Part shown: in pieces, positions 45,044 to 54,899 of the stretch
Layout of the letters: each line of letters opens with the position of its first letter
Numbering within the stretch: position 1 is the stretch's first letter
Assembly (NCBI GenBank): GCA_933228895.1
Contig: OW121857.1
Location: forward strand, 78,921,672 to 78,985,671
Length of the DNA: 64,000 bases
DNA from: Platycnemis pennipes
Lineage: Eukaryota; Arthropoda; Insecta; Odonata; Platycnemididae
Direction of reading: 5' to 3'
The notes under the pieces: generated by a model
The model's input: only the letters and a program-made list of their open reading frames with translations
What the model was told of the DNA's origin: nothing
Database searches by the model: none
Translations under genes and position numbers: made by a program

Positions 45044-45112
45044 ATCGACCATGGTTTCGACATGTAAATGTCATTATCAAGGTTGAATTCACATGTCGAA
45101 ACCATGGTCGAT
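45044..45112. repeat. Inverted repeat with partial hammerhead motifs
   Basis: The arms 45044-45065 and 45091-45112 are perfectly complementary over 22 bp and contain GACATGT..GAAACCATGGTC read outward. The left (minus) side retains a decayed TTGATAAT and stem II GACAT/ATGTC. The right side begins within stem II. ACTAATAAAG..GTGTGGAATG follows on the right, as in the other family members. Confidence 0.75.
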
Positions 45113-45179
45113 ACTAATAAAGTGTGAGTGTGGAATGTACAACGTGACGTTTCATTTCCAATCTCGTGGTTCCACAAAA

Positions 45180-45290
45180 TTAAGCCTCAAACGTTAAACT
45201 GCGCATGAAGTAGAACCCAAACATCCAAGTTTCTGGCGGGATTCGAACCTGTGACCTTTAGGTTATTATCGCCGGGGTGTTACCGAGAAG
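45180..45290 (-). repeat. tRNA-like SINE head
   Basis: The minus strand has a B box, AGGTTCGAATCCCGCC (complement at 45236-45251), and an A-box-like region near 45275. It resembles 43484-43560. Confidence 0.55.
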
Positions 45291-46344
45291 AATTAGCACC
45301 TCGAGCAAGCTGACAATACGAATGATAAATGAAGCCCTCCCCCAGAAACGACTGACATGACCACCGTGCTTCAGGGGAGCGAGACGGGACCCACCCAACA
45401 CTATAGCATCATGTAACTTCCCAAGGGTGTTGAAATGGCATTTTAACGAACCATACTCTGAAACAGATGAGGCAACCGCTGCGACCATCATGAGCTATCG
45501 TGGGCGGGGGCGCCACTTTGAATATCTCAGGCTCTCTTTCTCAGGATGTGTTCACAAACAAAACGTGAAATTTAAAGAGTCATTTACGTCGCCAAATTAC
45601 AAAACGGTGGACAGCAGTGGCTCGCAAGTTTCCCATATCCTGAGAAATTTATGCTCGGTTGTTTCCTTGTATTTTTCACCCAATTTTCTCAGCAGTAAAG
45701 AAAGCTCAACTCTACTCATGCTACAAACATATAAGCTCAAAGTAAAGTTTCTTCACGATCTTGACGGCAATAAAATACGTCGGAAAGAGAAAATTCCCCT
45801 CTACGGTTAGTCAATCAATATTCACATCCTTATGTCTATATCTTCAAATTATCCTGAGAACCGCCGAGAAGGAGTTTGGGAAGGATGGTGCATTAACAGC
45901 CGTGGAAATTGGGTTAAAATGATAATGGGCCTGAGAAAAATTGAATTAAGCGTGATAGGCAACTTGCAATAAAGGGCTGAGCTGTGTTTGTAATTGGAAG
46001 CGAGGGAAAAATGCATTATTGAGTTTTTCGGCTCGGTAGTTAATCTCTCTTTAAAGAAATCGATTCTGCCGATCCAGCAGCAGTAGAGTGAGATGAAAAA
46101 TATATTCTCGAATTGGGGTAATTTCAATTTATCTAATAACTTCCATCTGGTTAGGATATGAATAGATGTAAAAATATCCAATAGCATAAATACGAGTGTA
46201 TTAATGGATAGCATAGGTGCATCGTGGTACAAGGACTTTAAGATAACTCAACCAACAGAATGTTTTTGCATGCTTGCTTTGCTATTTTTATCTTCTTAAA
46301 ATTGTTAAGTTTAGACTAACATATCAGTAATAACCCTTTATATG
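45291..46344. other. Spacer, nothing recognised
   Basis: Frames at 45427-45810 (plus) and 45849-46232 (minus) have no domain signature. Confidence 0.25.
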
Positions 46345-46432
46345 CATGATATGTATTGCATTTTTCGTGTGAATTCACCCCCAGCCATACACCTTTATGC
46401 TGGCTTGCAGGGTATTATGTAGGTGTAGATGG
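46345..46432 (+). mobile_element. CR1-like LINE 3' tail
   Basis: CGTGTGAATTCACCCCCAGC, ACACCTTTATGCTGGCTTGC and AGGGTATTATGTAGGTGTAG. It shows the uninterrupted version of the site occupied by the TTAA element at 4007-4956. Confidence 0.7.
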
Positions 46433-46904
46433 TGTGCAATCCTCTATTCCCTTAGTGCAGATCTACGGATAACCGAACGGTACTTTCTGTAGGCACACAT
46501 TCTTATTTGGCGAAAAACGCTGATCTCCTTTTCATTTCATTAATTACACGACATGAGCATGTAAATGAAGACCATAATCTGACAAAACTGTTACATAGTC
46601 AGTGAGTCTATGTTTGATCGTCCTCATAGGTCTTTCGCAAAACTTTATAAAAATTGTAAATGCCAAATCTTAACGCAATCGTGTTTAAACATAATTAGTG
46701 AAAAAAATAACAAGGATTCTGCTAAATATGATTTCAAAAAATCTGCCAAATTCCATATAGGCATATGGAATGGCGATTGGCGTCTTGGATTGTATCATGC
46801 GATTCAATTTATTCCACAAAGTATCTCTTCTAATCTACTGTACAAAACAATCTCAGGAATGTGATAACTATTAACTATCTTATATATCCTATATTGGCCT
46901 CGCA

Positions 46905-47030
46905 TGTGATATATGGAACTAGCACTGAAGGATGTGAAAGAGAATAATTAAGTAAATATGAAAGATACGATAATCGAGCGGATAGCTTCATCAAATCAAT
47001 CTTAGAATTGTAGACCCATGATGATGATGA
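46905..47030 (+). mobile_element. RTE-like LINE 3'-terminal fragment
   Basis: AACTAGCACTGAAGGATGTG aligns with the ...QVVKDVKE region. A degenerate end follows: AATCAATCTTAGAATTGTAG and GATGATGATGA. Confidence 0.6.
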
Positions 47031-47164
47031 AATTATCCTATATGGCATGACGTTAGTTTGAGACAGGAGGAATTGCACGTGAAGTGCCTTGTTCTTTTGG
47101 TTAATTGATTTTTATTAATGAAATCGGTAGTACAGTAATTAAAAATTAACTTTCTTACTCGTTG

Positions 47165-47240
47165 ATAACCAGGTGTGAATTAACCTCCTGTCACACATCG
47201 CCGAGGAGACTTGGAGGGCACTTTGTAAATGTAAATGGTG
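47165..47240 (+). mobile_element. CR1-like LINE 3' tail, degenerate
   Basis: CAGGTGTGAATTAACCTCCT, GTCACACATCG and TTTGTAAATGTAAATGG match the tail pattern. A family A SINE fragment in the opposite orientation begins directly at its end. Confidence 0.55.
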
Positions 47241-47385
47241 GGGTCCACGGTTTAACCTATTATAATACAGCGGGGTACTGAACATGATGGGTTTTCCACA
47301 CAGTAGGTACTCCATTTGGGACCGGTATACTAATGAAAAACTAAGTCACTGTATGAACCCAGACCTTCAGAATGGGAAATCCCGT
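47228..47385 (-). repeat. SINE family A fragment
   Basis: The minus strand reads from a B-box-like GGGTTCATACAGTG region to the GTTAAACCGTGGACCCC block at 47235. The 3' tail is missing. Confidence 0.6.
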
Positions 47386-48420
47386 AGATATTTGGGCACT
47401 ATATCTTTATGGGAAACCACTGGTGGAACTGGGAAATGAATCGACTCATATACTTTAGCCGTTTGGCTTCGTGCTTGGTGAGCACAGCTCTCAAAATCCA
47501 GACCGACCTTCTGGTTGAATGAACACGGTGGTTGTAACCTCTTAACATTGACGCCTAAATACGCCAATGACCTCAGCTGTCGGATGCCTCCCTTAATAAC
47601 CAATTCTACAATTATTCGTGCCGGTGTACCCCCTTTCCAAAACAACAGAGAAAGAAAAAAACAGACGCTGGCGTGAGCAATGAAAGTGAGTTTACCTCCC
47701 GCCAAAGGATGCCCTTCGGGGAACCCAGCGAATTCCGCACGTTGCGTTCTCATGCCCAATCGATAATTGGCACCGTTCTACGCTCGCACCTGTACGCTCA
47801 TCCCTCGCGAGACGGACACGGGAGGTCGGACGGAAAGAAATAAAGAAAACGTTTCGCTAGCCTTTGAGCTACGAGCACGCTCTCGGAGAAGGACGACGGA
47901 GGCTGCGGGGAGGCTAAACACCCCAGCCGCATCACCTTGCGCTCCTGTGTTATTACCTAACGGGGTCTTTTTGACGATATCTGGGTCACCCGCAAAACCC
48001 CCCTCATAGCTCCCTCCGTAAGAGACGAGTCTTGCTTCCACCATCCAACTCTGCACTGGAAGAGACCGCGCATTCCCCTCCCCACGCATCCATCCACCTA
48101 CCCGGTCCTTGGCGTACTCCCCTCCACTAATTCATCCCGTTTCATCTCCTGACGTTTCGCTCAACGACAGCTCCTCTCCGAGTCCAGATCCCTCGTACCC
48201 ACTCATACACCGAGATCGGGACATTAAGAAACGTTCTCTTTTTCGGATCTCACGCGCTTAATGTAATAAGCTTGTTTCGGGTATGGACGGGTTATCTCAG
48301 CGCGGGAATCTCCCGCTAGAGTGGAGTGTTATGCGTTTCCTTTCGTTGCGAGAGACGAAAGTGAACACGGTCGGCTCATTTTCCCGTATACTCTCCCGCC
48401 TCGTATACATTTATTTCGCA
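47386..48420. other. CpG island-like region; no gene recognised
   Basis: 47640-48420 is CpG-dense and open in several frames on both strands (47367-47759 minus, 47767-48009 plus, 47778-48089 minus). A donor-like GGAG/GTAAAC occurs on the minus strand near 47700. The composition suggests a promoter or 5' exon region, but no protein family is recognised and a first exon cannot be delimited. Confidence 0.4.
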
Positions 48421-48975
48421 CTGGCCAGGACTCACCTGGATTATGCATAGAGCATTTTGGTTACAAAGAAAAAAGAATTAACTCGGGAACTGAGTAAGAT
48501 CCAAAGAAAAACAGTGCATTCCCTAAAAAATTTCTATGATCGTACAGAAATTGTCACTCGGCTTGGTTGGGAAACAAAATTGACTAGACGGTTATTTGCA
48601 AGATTAAAGTTGGTGTAAAGATCCAAATTGCACGAGTTTGAGGTAGAAAATACAGATTTATTTTCCTCCTCACCACAAAACAAGGACAAACGTAAGTGAT
48701 GAATTAAGAGAGATAAAGTGTCGGACAGAAATATACAAGAATTAGTTTTTCCCACAATACACGATTGCAATGCAAACATAACCTAATACTCTGTGGAAAT
48801 TACGAATCTTACTTCATAGTTATTTTTTAAAGTTTTGTTTTTACCTTTCACGTTGTTATTTCAGTCCCCTTCTACCAAGTAATTTCAGCGTAGTGTCATG
48901 TTAAGGGCTGATAATTACCAACCCCTGTCACAGGCCGTGGACGGCGGCAGGCATGCAGATGCACGAACCTATGGA
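48421..48975 (+). mobile_element. CR1-like LINE, C-terminal RT remnant and 3' tail
   Basis: The frame from 48421 reads LARTHLDYA, a stop, SILVTKKKELTRELSKIQRK, then TRLGWETKLTRRLFARLKLV, a stop, and KLHEFEVENTDLFSS. L.R.HLEYA, the IQR block and LGW..L..RR are CR1/L2-type thumb and C-terminal signatures. The tail ends CTGTCACAGGCCGTGGACGG and GCATGCAGATGC. Two stops mark it as dead. It is 5'-truncated at the edge of the CpG-rich region. Confidence 0.75.
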
Positions 48976-49029
48976 GTTAAAAGTATGGTTGAACTAAACA
49001 TATGAATGAAAAATTCTACTACCACGGCT

Positions 49030-49115
49030 AAGTTTCATCTGAATCTACATACGAGTAATACACTATGAGCCACCACAAGAGTATGTGGCAGGAATTGACA
49101 CCACACCAGTTATAC
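49030..49115 (-). mobile_element. CR1-like LINE 3' tail
   Basis: On the minus strand: GTGTCAATTCCTGCCACATA, then TGTGGTGGCTCATAGTGTAT and ATGTAGATTC. Confidence 0.6.
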
Positions 49116-50129
49116 ACTATCGACGAATAAATAATTCTATACTTAGCAATTAAACAGTGTCCAAATTCAATTTCAGTTAGGATTTAGTTCCATCGCGCAT
49201 CAAATTATCTTCAAATCCACGTCAATAAAAGAATCAACAGGTGCACTAGCTCCTAAGACGGATTTTAATTTCAATGTGAACGAATAGTGCGTTACATACA
49301 GTTGGCGATATTACACCATTCAAATTCTATCCGAATCTAATTATTTTACAGTATTATTCTGTAATTCGCTGGTAATATACTTAGATTACACTATTTAATA
49401 CAGAGAAGAAATAAGAATTTAAATAATGTTCTTTCGTCGCTTAAAGAAACTATAGAGGTTACTAAGCCATTAATTGATTCCTAAAAATTTATGGCGCCAT
49501 TAAAAATTGCTTTCTCCCTTCGAAGAGAGAGTCTAGTAACTTTGCTGGGATTTGAATACTACTTAAATATATCACTATGTTCTATGCACGTATATCAGAA
49601 AAAACTTCAACGGTAAAAAATGAACTGATATTTAGAAAGTTTAAATTTACTATCTAACCCCAGGCAGTGTTAAAACATCCCTCCCAAATACAATTATGCA
49701 ATAGATATTTTACTATGACGGAAGATGCATTCAGTCTGCATTTATAACATATCGAGTGATACGTTATGCCTTCCGTTATGTTCATATCAATCTACGAGCA
49801 AAATTTGAGCGAAAATAGATAGATAGGTGTCATTGTTATTGTTAGCCATATTCAACCAAACATATTTACGAATCCTAGCGTAGGGTAATTTGGACCTTAA
49901 AAAGTGTACTCGAATACTGAGAGTAGAGGAGGAAAGGCGGGAAATTCTTTATTTTTCTATCGAATGCACGCCTTTCCCAAATTTCGGAATCATCTCCAAA
50001 TGATAACTTCATAGACGCGATGTTCATTAAGGAACTCTTCACGAATCCGGAAGTCTTCGGTGAAGGGTTCAAAATCCTCTTAATAGCCAAGGCGACCAGT
50101 TCTCTTTCTTCGTTATGACTGTGCATTTA
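49116..50129. other. AT-rich spacer
   Basis: No supportable feature. Confidence 0.3.
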
Positions 50130-50650
50130 AAGAATCCCAATCGATTTTATGTCATTCCTCTATGCCGACTTGCAGCGGAATCGGAGCGCGGTGAGTCATT
50201 AAAGTGATCCCTTCCTTGTGTTTCTTCGTCCCTCCCACTCGGACCGAGCGGCTTAAATTGGGAGGGAGGCCCATCTTCCACTTTTCTCAGCCAGTTACCA
50301 TCCCGAGGTCTTCCACCTAGCGTCCCATCTAACGAAACACCTCCTCTCCCCTACCATTAATCCCTTCGATTGCGTATTTCTTTTTACGCCCATCCCTTGG
50401 CGCCATCGAAACTGCCCGGCGTTTTCCAAACGATACAAACATGCATTCCTGGCGCGTTTCGGATTCTCTCCGGCGTCTCCTCTTCCAGAAGTAGGGCTCA
50501 CTAACGCGAGGAGCGCATTTGCATAAGTTGACGAAAACGACTAAAATATACGGCCGAGCGGCACTTCCTGCTTCGGGACGAGTTCTATTCGCCAACGTCC
50601 CTCGCATTAGCGATTTGAGCATCTATCCACGGACGAAAGTAATAACTTAG
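50130..50650. other. CpG-rich patch, no gene recognised
   Basis: It is open on the minus strand at 50295-50622 in two frames, with Arg-rich peptides and no domains. Confidence 0.3.
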
Positions 50651-50689
50651 GGGTCGAGATGTTGCTGCGACTGACCCGATTATTCGGGA

Positions 50690-50760
50690 GTGCAACGGGT
50701 TCGCCGGATAACTCAAAGGTCGCGGGTTCAAGACCCTGTTTGGAAATGGCGAGTGGTGGT
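50690..50760 (+). repeat. tRNA-like head remnant
   Basis: AACGGGTTCGCCGGATAACT followed by AAAGGTCGCGGGTTCAAGAC (B box GGGTTCAAGACC). The A box is unclear. The CAAAGGTCG..GG context resembles family B heads. Confidence 0.45.
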
Positions 50761-51002
50761 GTGAGTCTTGAGTAGCTTGTAAGAAATAAGATGTTGGTGG
50801 AGCAACGAAAGAGCCCCAAAAAAAAGTGATTACGCTCTCACAGTGGGGCTTGCTTTACCTAGCGGAGGGAAATTACAGAAGATGCCTCATCGAGGGGGTC
50901 ATTGGTGATTATGCAATTAGCTTTGGGTAGAATGGCTATTTTCTCTCGTTATTTTTACTTATGTATCAATTCACATAATTATATAGGGAAGATATTATGC
51001 TA

Positions 51003-51350
51003 GGGGGTCGGGTTGGTGCAGCGGTTGAACTTCTATCCTACCATCTCGAGATCTGGTTTCGAATACCAGCAGTTGCAGAACTTTTTCATCGGTATGCCAG
51101 CCCCTACTTGAGCACTGTGTGCAGAACACTTCGAGTTCAGTATTCCGTCCGTTGGGACGATAGACTGTGACCCTATGATGTCTTTAATTAACAGTAGGTT
51201 CATACCGCCGCCGGGTTTCTCTCAAATCTTCCTTTTTCCTGAAATTTCCATTCTCACCCATTCACACTCCTATTCTAAATAACACAAAATAACTAATAAG
51301 TAATCTGTCAGTTGCCTCCCCCAAATTACTAACTAACTTACAAAATTTTA
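51003..51350 (+). repeat. tRNA-derived SINE, family A, near full length
   Basis: The head GTCGGGTTGGTGCAGCGGTT and B-box-like TGGTTTCGAATACC are followed by CACTTCGAGTTCAGTATTCC, the CCGGGTTTCTCTC tail and the terminal CTGTCAGTTGCCTCCCCC. Confidence 0.75.
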
Positions 51351-52179
51351 CCGTTATCCATGTCATGACGCTCATACAAAATTATATCCTAGTTTTTATT
51401 TTGTTACATCATTCGACATAGGGAGTAAATCCTAAATAAGCACAGCTAACTCATGATCCATCGAAATATCGATCGATTCCCACAATTATTATCAAGTATA
51501 CGTAAATTTAAAAACTGCAGTAAATAAACGAACCGATTTCCGAACGAGTATTGGGAGACAATATTTCTTTCCTCAAACTATAACAAGCCAAGTGTAAGCT
51601 GTAAGCGAAGCAAGCCGGTCAACTAACGTATCCATCTTCAGAGCTGAGATTATGCCTCAACATCAATTGCCAAGTCCAAATCATATATATGATAGCTAGG
51701 AACCTATATTATTAATTCTCGAGATTTACCTTGTAGTATTTCGTGTATGAATAAGAAGGTTTAATCGTTTTGATAGGAATGTTCCGATTAAATGTTTTGA
51801 CTGGCTTAAGTAAATAATAGTCTGAGAATTAGGCTCAAAAATGAACTCTATATCCTTTAAGAAACCTTCTCTGTCTAGGTTTTTCCAACTACAAAAATCG
51901 TAGCGGCTTGGACATGTGGCTAGAGCGGAAGACATGAGTCTGACAAGAAGAACAGGGGGTAACCGAATTCATGGTTAAAGACCTAGAAGACCGTGGAGGC
52001 GATGTAACCTGAAATACAGAATGACGCTCGTAATATTCTAGGGCTACGACGCACGTGACTCTGCAGAAGAGCAGCAGCAGAGAGACAAGCAGAGGCTAGG
52101 CCCAATCGCTGGCTGTAATGCCGTAAGAGAAGGAGAGATATAGAGTATAGAAAAAACATCCTGAATAAAATAGTCTATG
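51351..52179. other. Spacer, nothing recognised
   Basis: No supportable gene. The purine-rich GACGCTCGTAATATTCTAGG to AGAGACAAGCAGAGGC region (52020-52140) could be an eroded LINE end but is too degenerate to call. Confidence 0.25.
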
Positions 52180-52497
52180 GTGGTTGGGTTGGTGGTGTGG
52201 CTAGAGTACTGGCTTCCCATGCCGATGGCCCGGGTTCACAGCCTGGCTGAGGTAGAATTTTCATTAGTATAACGCTCCCTACTTGGATGTTGTGCAGAGA
52301 GCACTTCGAGTTCAGCACTACGTCCGTCGGATGGGACGTTATACCGTGGAGTTCTTGGCACCTTTCGTTCAGATCAACCTGGTGCCGGAGCCAGGTTTCA
52401 CCTCACCCTTCCTCTGTTACTTGAAAAACTCCTGCTCAACCAATTACCCAATTATGCCGCATATGTTCTTAACTGTCGGTACCCCTCCCGAATAACT
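52180..52497 (+). repeat. tRNA-derived SINE, family A, best preserved
   Basis: A box GTGGCTAGAGTACTGGC and B-box-like GGGTTCACAGCC lie 30-odd bases apart. Then come GAGAGCACTTCGAGTTCAGC, CCGTCGGATGGGACG, GGTTTCACCTCACCCTTCC and a terminal CTGTCGGTACCCC. At about 318 bp it serves as the reference for the family. Transcription by pol III is inferred from the boxes. Confidence 0.8.
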
Positions 52498-53189
52498 ACA
52501 TAAAATTGGTAGTGGTATGACCTATAGATCGGCACGTGTCTTCACCACCTATGCTATATTTCACGGCATCGTCGTAATCAGAAGGGATTTTTGAAATACC
52601 TTTCCTCCGATGGAAAAGAAGTGCTAATAGATCATAACACGGAAATTGATCGCGTCTCATCAAGAGGCCGCGCATCCTTTCCCGCAGCGTACAGATTATT
52701 TTTTTCTTTCGATCCGGGAGAAAAATTCAACCGGCGACTTTTCGGTTCCGTCGAATGTCACTTTCGAGGACGAGCGTTGCCCTTGAATTTTTACCGAATA
52801 TTTCACGCGCGTGCGAGGGGAGGGGGGGAGATGAGCGGTCCGGCGCCTCTTGTCTCTTCACACGGCGGTTTACGCTGGCACTTTCTCGACTCCTCCACGG
52901 CTTCTTGACTTCCCCCTTCTCAACTCGTTAGCGACCCGCGACGAACACCATTTCTTGTCAGCCACGTTCAAGCCTTAACTTCCAAGTCCGCGTTCCTACA
53001 ACGTTTAAGCCGTCAGCTCACCCTTTCCGACGACAAAGCACGTATCAGAGAAGTAAAACCTTCACTGGTTGTATAAATCTCACGCACCAAACTAACACGG
53101 AGTGAAAATGTGTGGATCAAAAAAATTAATAAATACACGACCAAGTTTAAGATACAAACAAAGGATTAGTAGTAGTAGTTATTCCAGGG
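52498..53189. other. Mixed spacer with a GC-rich part
   Basis: 52650-53050 is CpG-rich. A 105-codon plus frame (52591-52908) runs through it without a recognised domain. Confidence 0.3.
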
Positions 53190-53815
53190 AAGCGACCTGT
53201 GATTGCTAAGGTCATTTGTGTCATTTAGGATATACGGTAGGTAATTGGGTACCCACCTATCCTAAATTGGGTCATCATCATTAATCAGCAATCCTGAGAT
53301 TGGTTTGAAGTAGCTCTCCACTGAATTCTGCAATCAGCTGATCTCTTCAAATTTACGTATTTCTTCTCTTTCACATCCTTAATCACTTGTTCTATCTATC
53401 TCATACGAGGCCTTCCTTTGCGGCTCTTCCCGTCCACATAACATTCAACGATTGTCTTCATCAGACCATCACGTCTCATGATGTGGTCGATAAAGATGTC
53501 CCGTCTTCGACATAGGGTAATCTGCCTAAATTAAATATTGGGAGGAGTTTTTTAGGGAACGGAGTAAGGGTAGAGAGTATCCCGGCGTCGATGTAAGCCT
53601 ATTCTTAAAGAAAGGCGCCAAGGGGTCAACAACCTAACGTCCCATTAGACGTGCGAAGCACTGAACTTGAAGTTCCCTCCACACATTAATCAAGCAGGGA
53701 TCAAGATATCTTTGAAAAATATATGCCATGATGGGGATACAAACCCGAGTCCTCTGGTTGGGGAGACAGTAGGTAATCTAGCCACCTCACTTACTTGGTC
53801 CCCGACATTAGCAAT
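53190..53815 (-). repeat. tRNA-derived SINE, family A, split by an RTE insertion
   Basis: The minus-strand head at about 53815-53735 has a B box, GGGTTTGTATCCC. The body runs to about 53533, is interrupted at 53279-53524, and resumes at 53278-53190 with the terminal TCCTAAATGACACAAATGAC block. CCTAAATT flanks the insertion (53271-53278 and 53525-53532). Confidence 0.7.
53279..53524 (-). mobile_element. RTE-like LINE 3' end inserted in a SINE
   Basis: On the plus strand it begins TCATCATCATTAATCAGCAA and includes CAATCCTGAGATTGGTTTGA and CTCATACGAGGCCTTCCTTT, complements of the family's terminal GATGATGATGA, NQS-stop and GRPR.R segments. It is about 246 bp, severely 5'-truncated. Confidence 0.8.
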
Positions 53816-54189
53816 CAGGCAGCTAGTACTACATACACAGTCTGTGGCCCTTCGCGGAAAATTTAATTTCTCACCAAGGAAAACCACAGCCTACAATCAT
53901 GTACACAATCCTAGGTCATTAAGTTAGAGTTAAAAGGCTGAGGTAAAGATGCTACTAAATAAATGGGTTTGGATAGTATTTCCCCTGACACCGTTTAAGG
54001 AAAGTATTCCAACGCCAAGGAAAATTTCATGCGAGAAGCTTACTAGCTTATTACTGGTACCTTTTCAGAACCTTTGAGGATAGGTAACCACACTTTCGGC
54101 ACTTTGGTGAAAGGATACCACACTTGCGGTAAATATACTCCCACAATTGTAAAAAGAAACACATTCACTCATGCACTCAACTCAAATAT
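53816..54189. other. Spacer, nothing recognised
   Basis: No supportable feature. Confidence 0.3.
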
Positions 54190-54197
54190 CCACGAAG

Positions 54198-54458
54198 CAG
54201 TGGCGTAGCCAGGATGTTATCCAGGGGGGGGGGGCAAAAATAAGTTAACGTTCCATAACACAAGTTTGATTTTACCCCTTCATGAAAAATATTAAGATTT
54301 CTTAATACAATTTGTAGTTATTATATTTCTCCCTCTTGCTGAATGTCAACGGGCACCTTCAGCTAGTTGACCTGTAATTTTTCATTTGATTAATGAGACA
54401 GGGGGGGGGGGAGGGGGGGGGGAAAGCGCCCCACCCTGCCCCTCCGTGGGGGCCCATG
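54198..54458. mobile_element. hAT-type MITE with exact 8-bp target duplication
   Basis: It starts CAGTGGCGTAGCCAGG, a well-known hAT end in many invertebrates. CCACGAAG is present at 54190-54197 and 54459-54466. The right end (complement CATGGGCCCCCACGG) is a poorer match. G runs are present at 54223-54234 and 54402-54422 (the latter broken by an A). It is 261 bp, non-coding. Confidence 0.8.
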
Positions 54459-54555
54459 CCACGAAGTGTTAAAAACTGGATTCACTTCGGGAAATCACTA
54501 ACTCTGCGCAAACTCGAAACGAGTGCAGTCAAATAATAATTGGCTAAAGATCCAT

Positions 54556-54880
54556 CTATTTATTTATTTTCTGACGACTTAAACGACTTTCAGCCGCGAG
54601 CGTGTCTCGGGAGGTAACGCTAAACCAGCGCGCGCGCGAGAATTTTTCTTCCAGCCGACAGTTGACGTCTTCAGCATGAGTACGAGAGAATGGAACCTCG
54701 ACACACGATGGCTTAAACGTGTCCGGGTATATGATGACCGAATACATCGCTGTCACTGATGGAGAACCACAATTCGTCAACGTTTCGCCATACGGAAGCG
54801 AGTAAGTGGACGTACATTGACTGCTACCCTCCACGCAATACGCTTTCGTGCGGAGTTGAGTATTTGGACGCCGCCACTAA
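54556..54880 (-). CDS. Candidate coding exon, product not recognised
   Basis: The minus frame is open from about 54880 to 54556 with no ATG in the first part. It reads NTQLRTKAYCVEGSSQCTST, then YSLPYGETLTNCGSPSVTAM and YSVIIYPDTFKPSCVEVPFS. Cysteines are regularly placed and third positions favour G/C, which suggests a secreted or extracellular protein exon. No family is recognised, no splice sites could be assigned confidently, and chance remains possible. Confidence 0.2.
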
Positions 54881-54899
54881 ATACTTTGCGCGTGATTCA

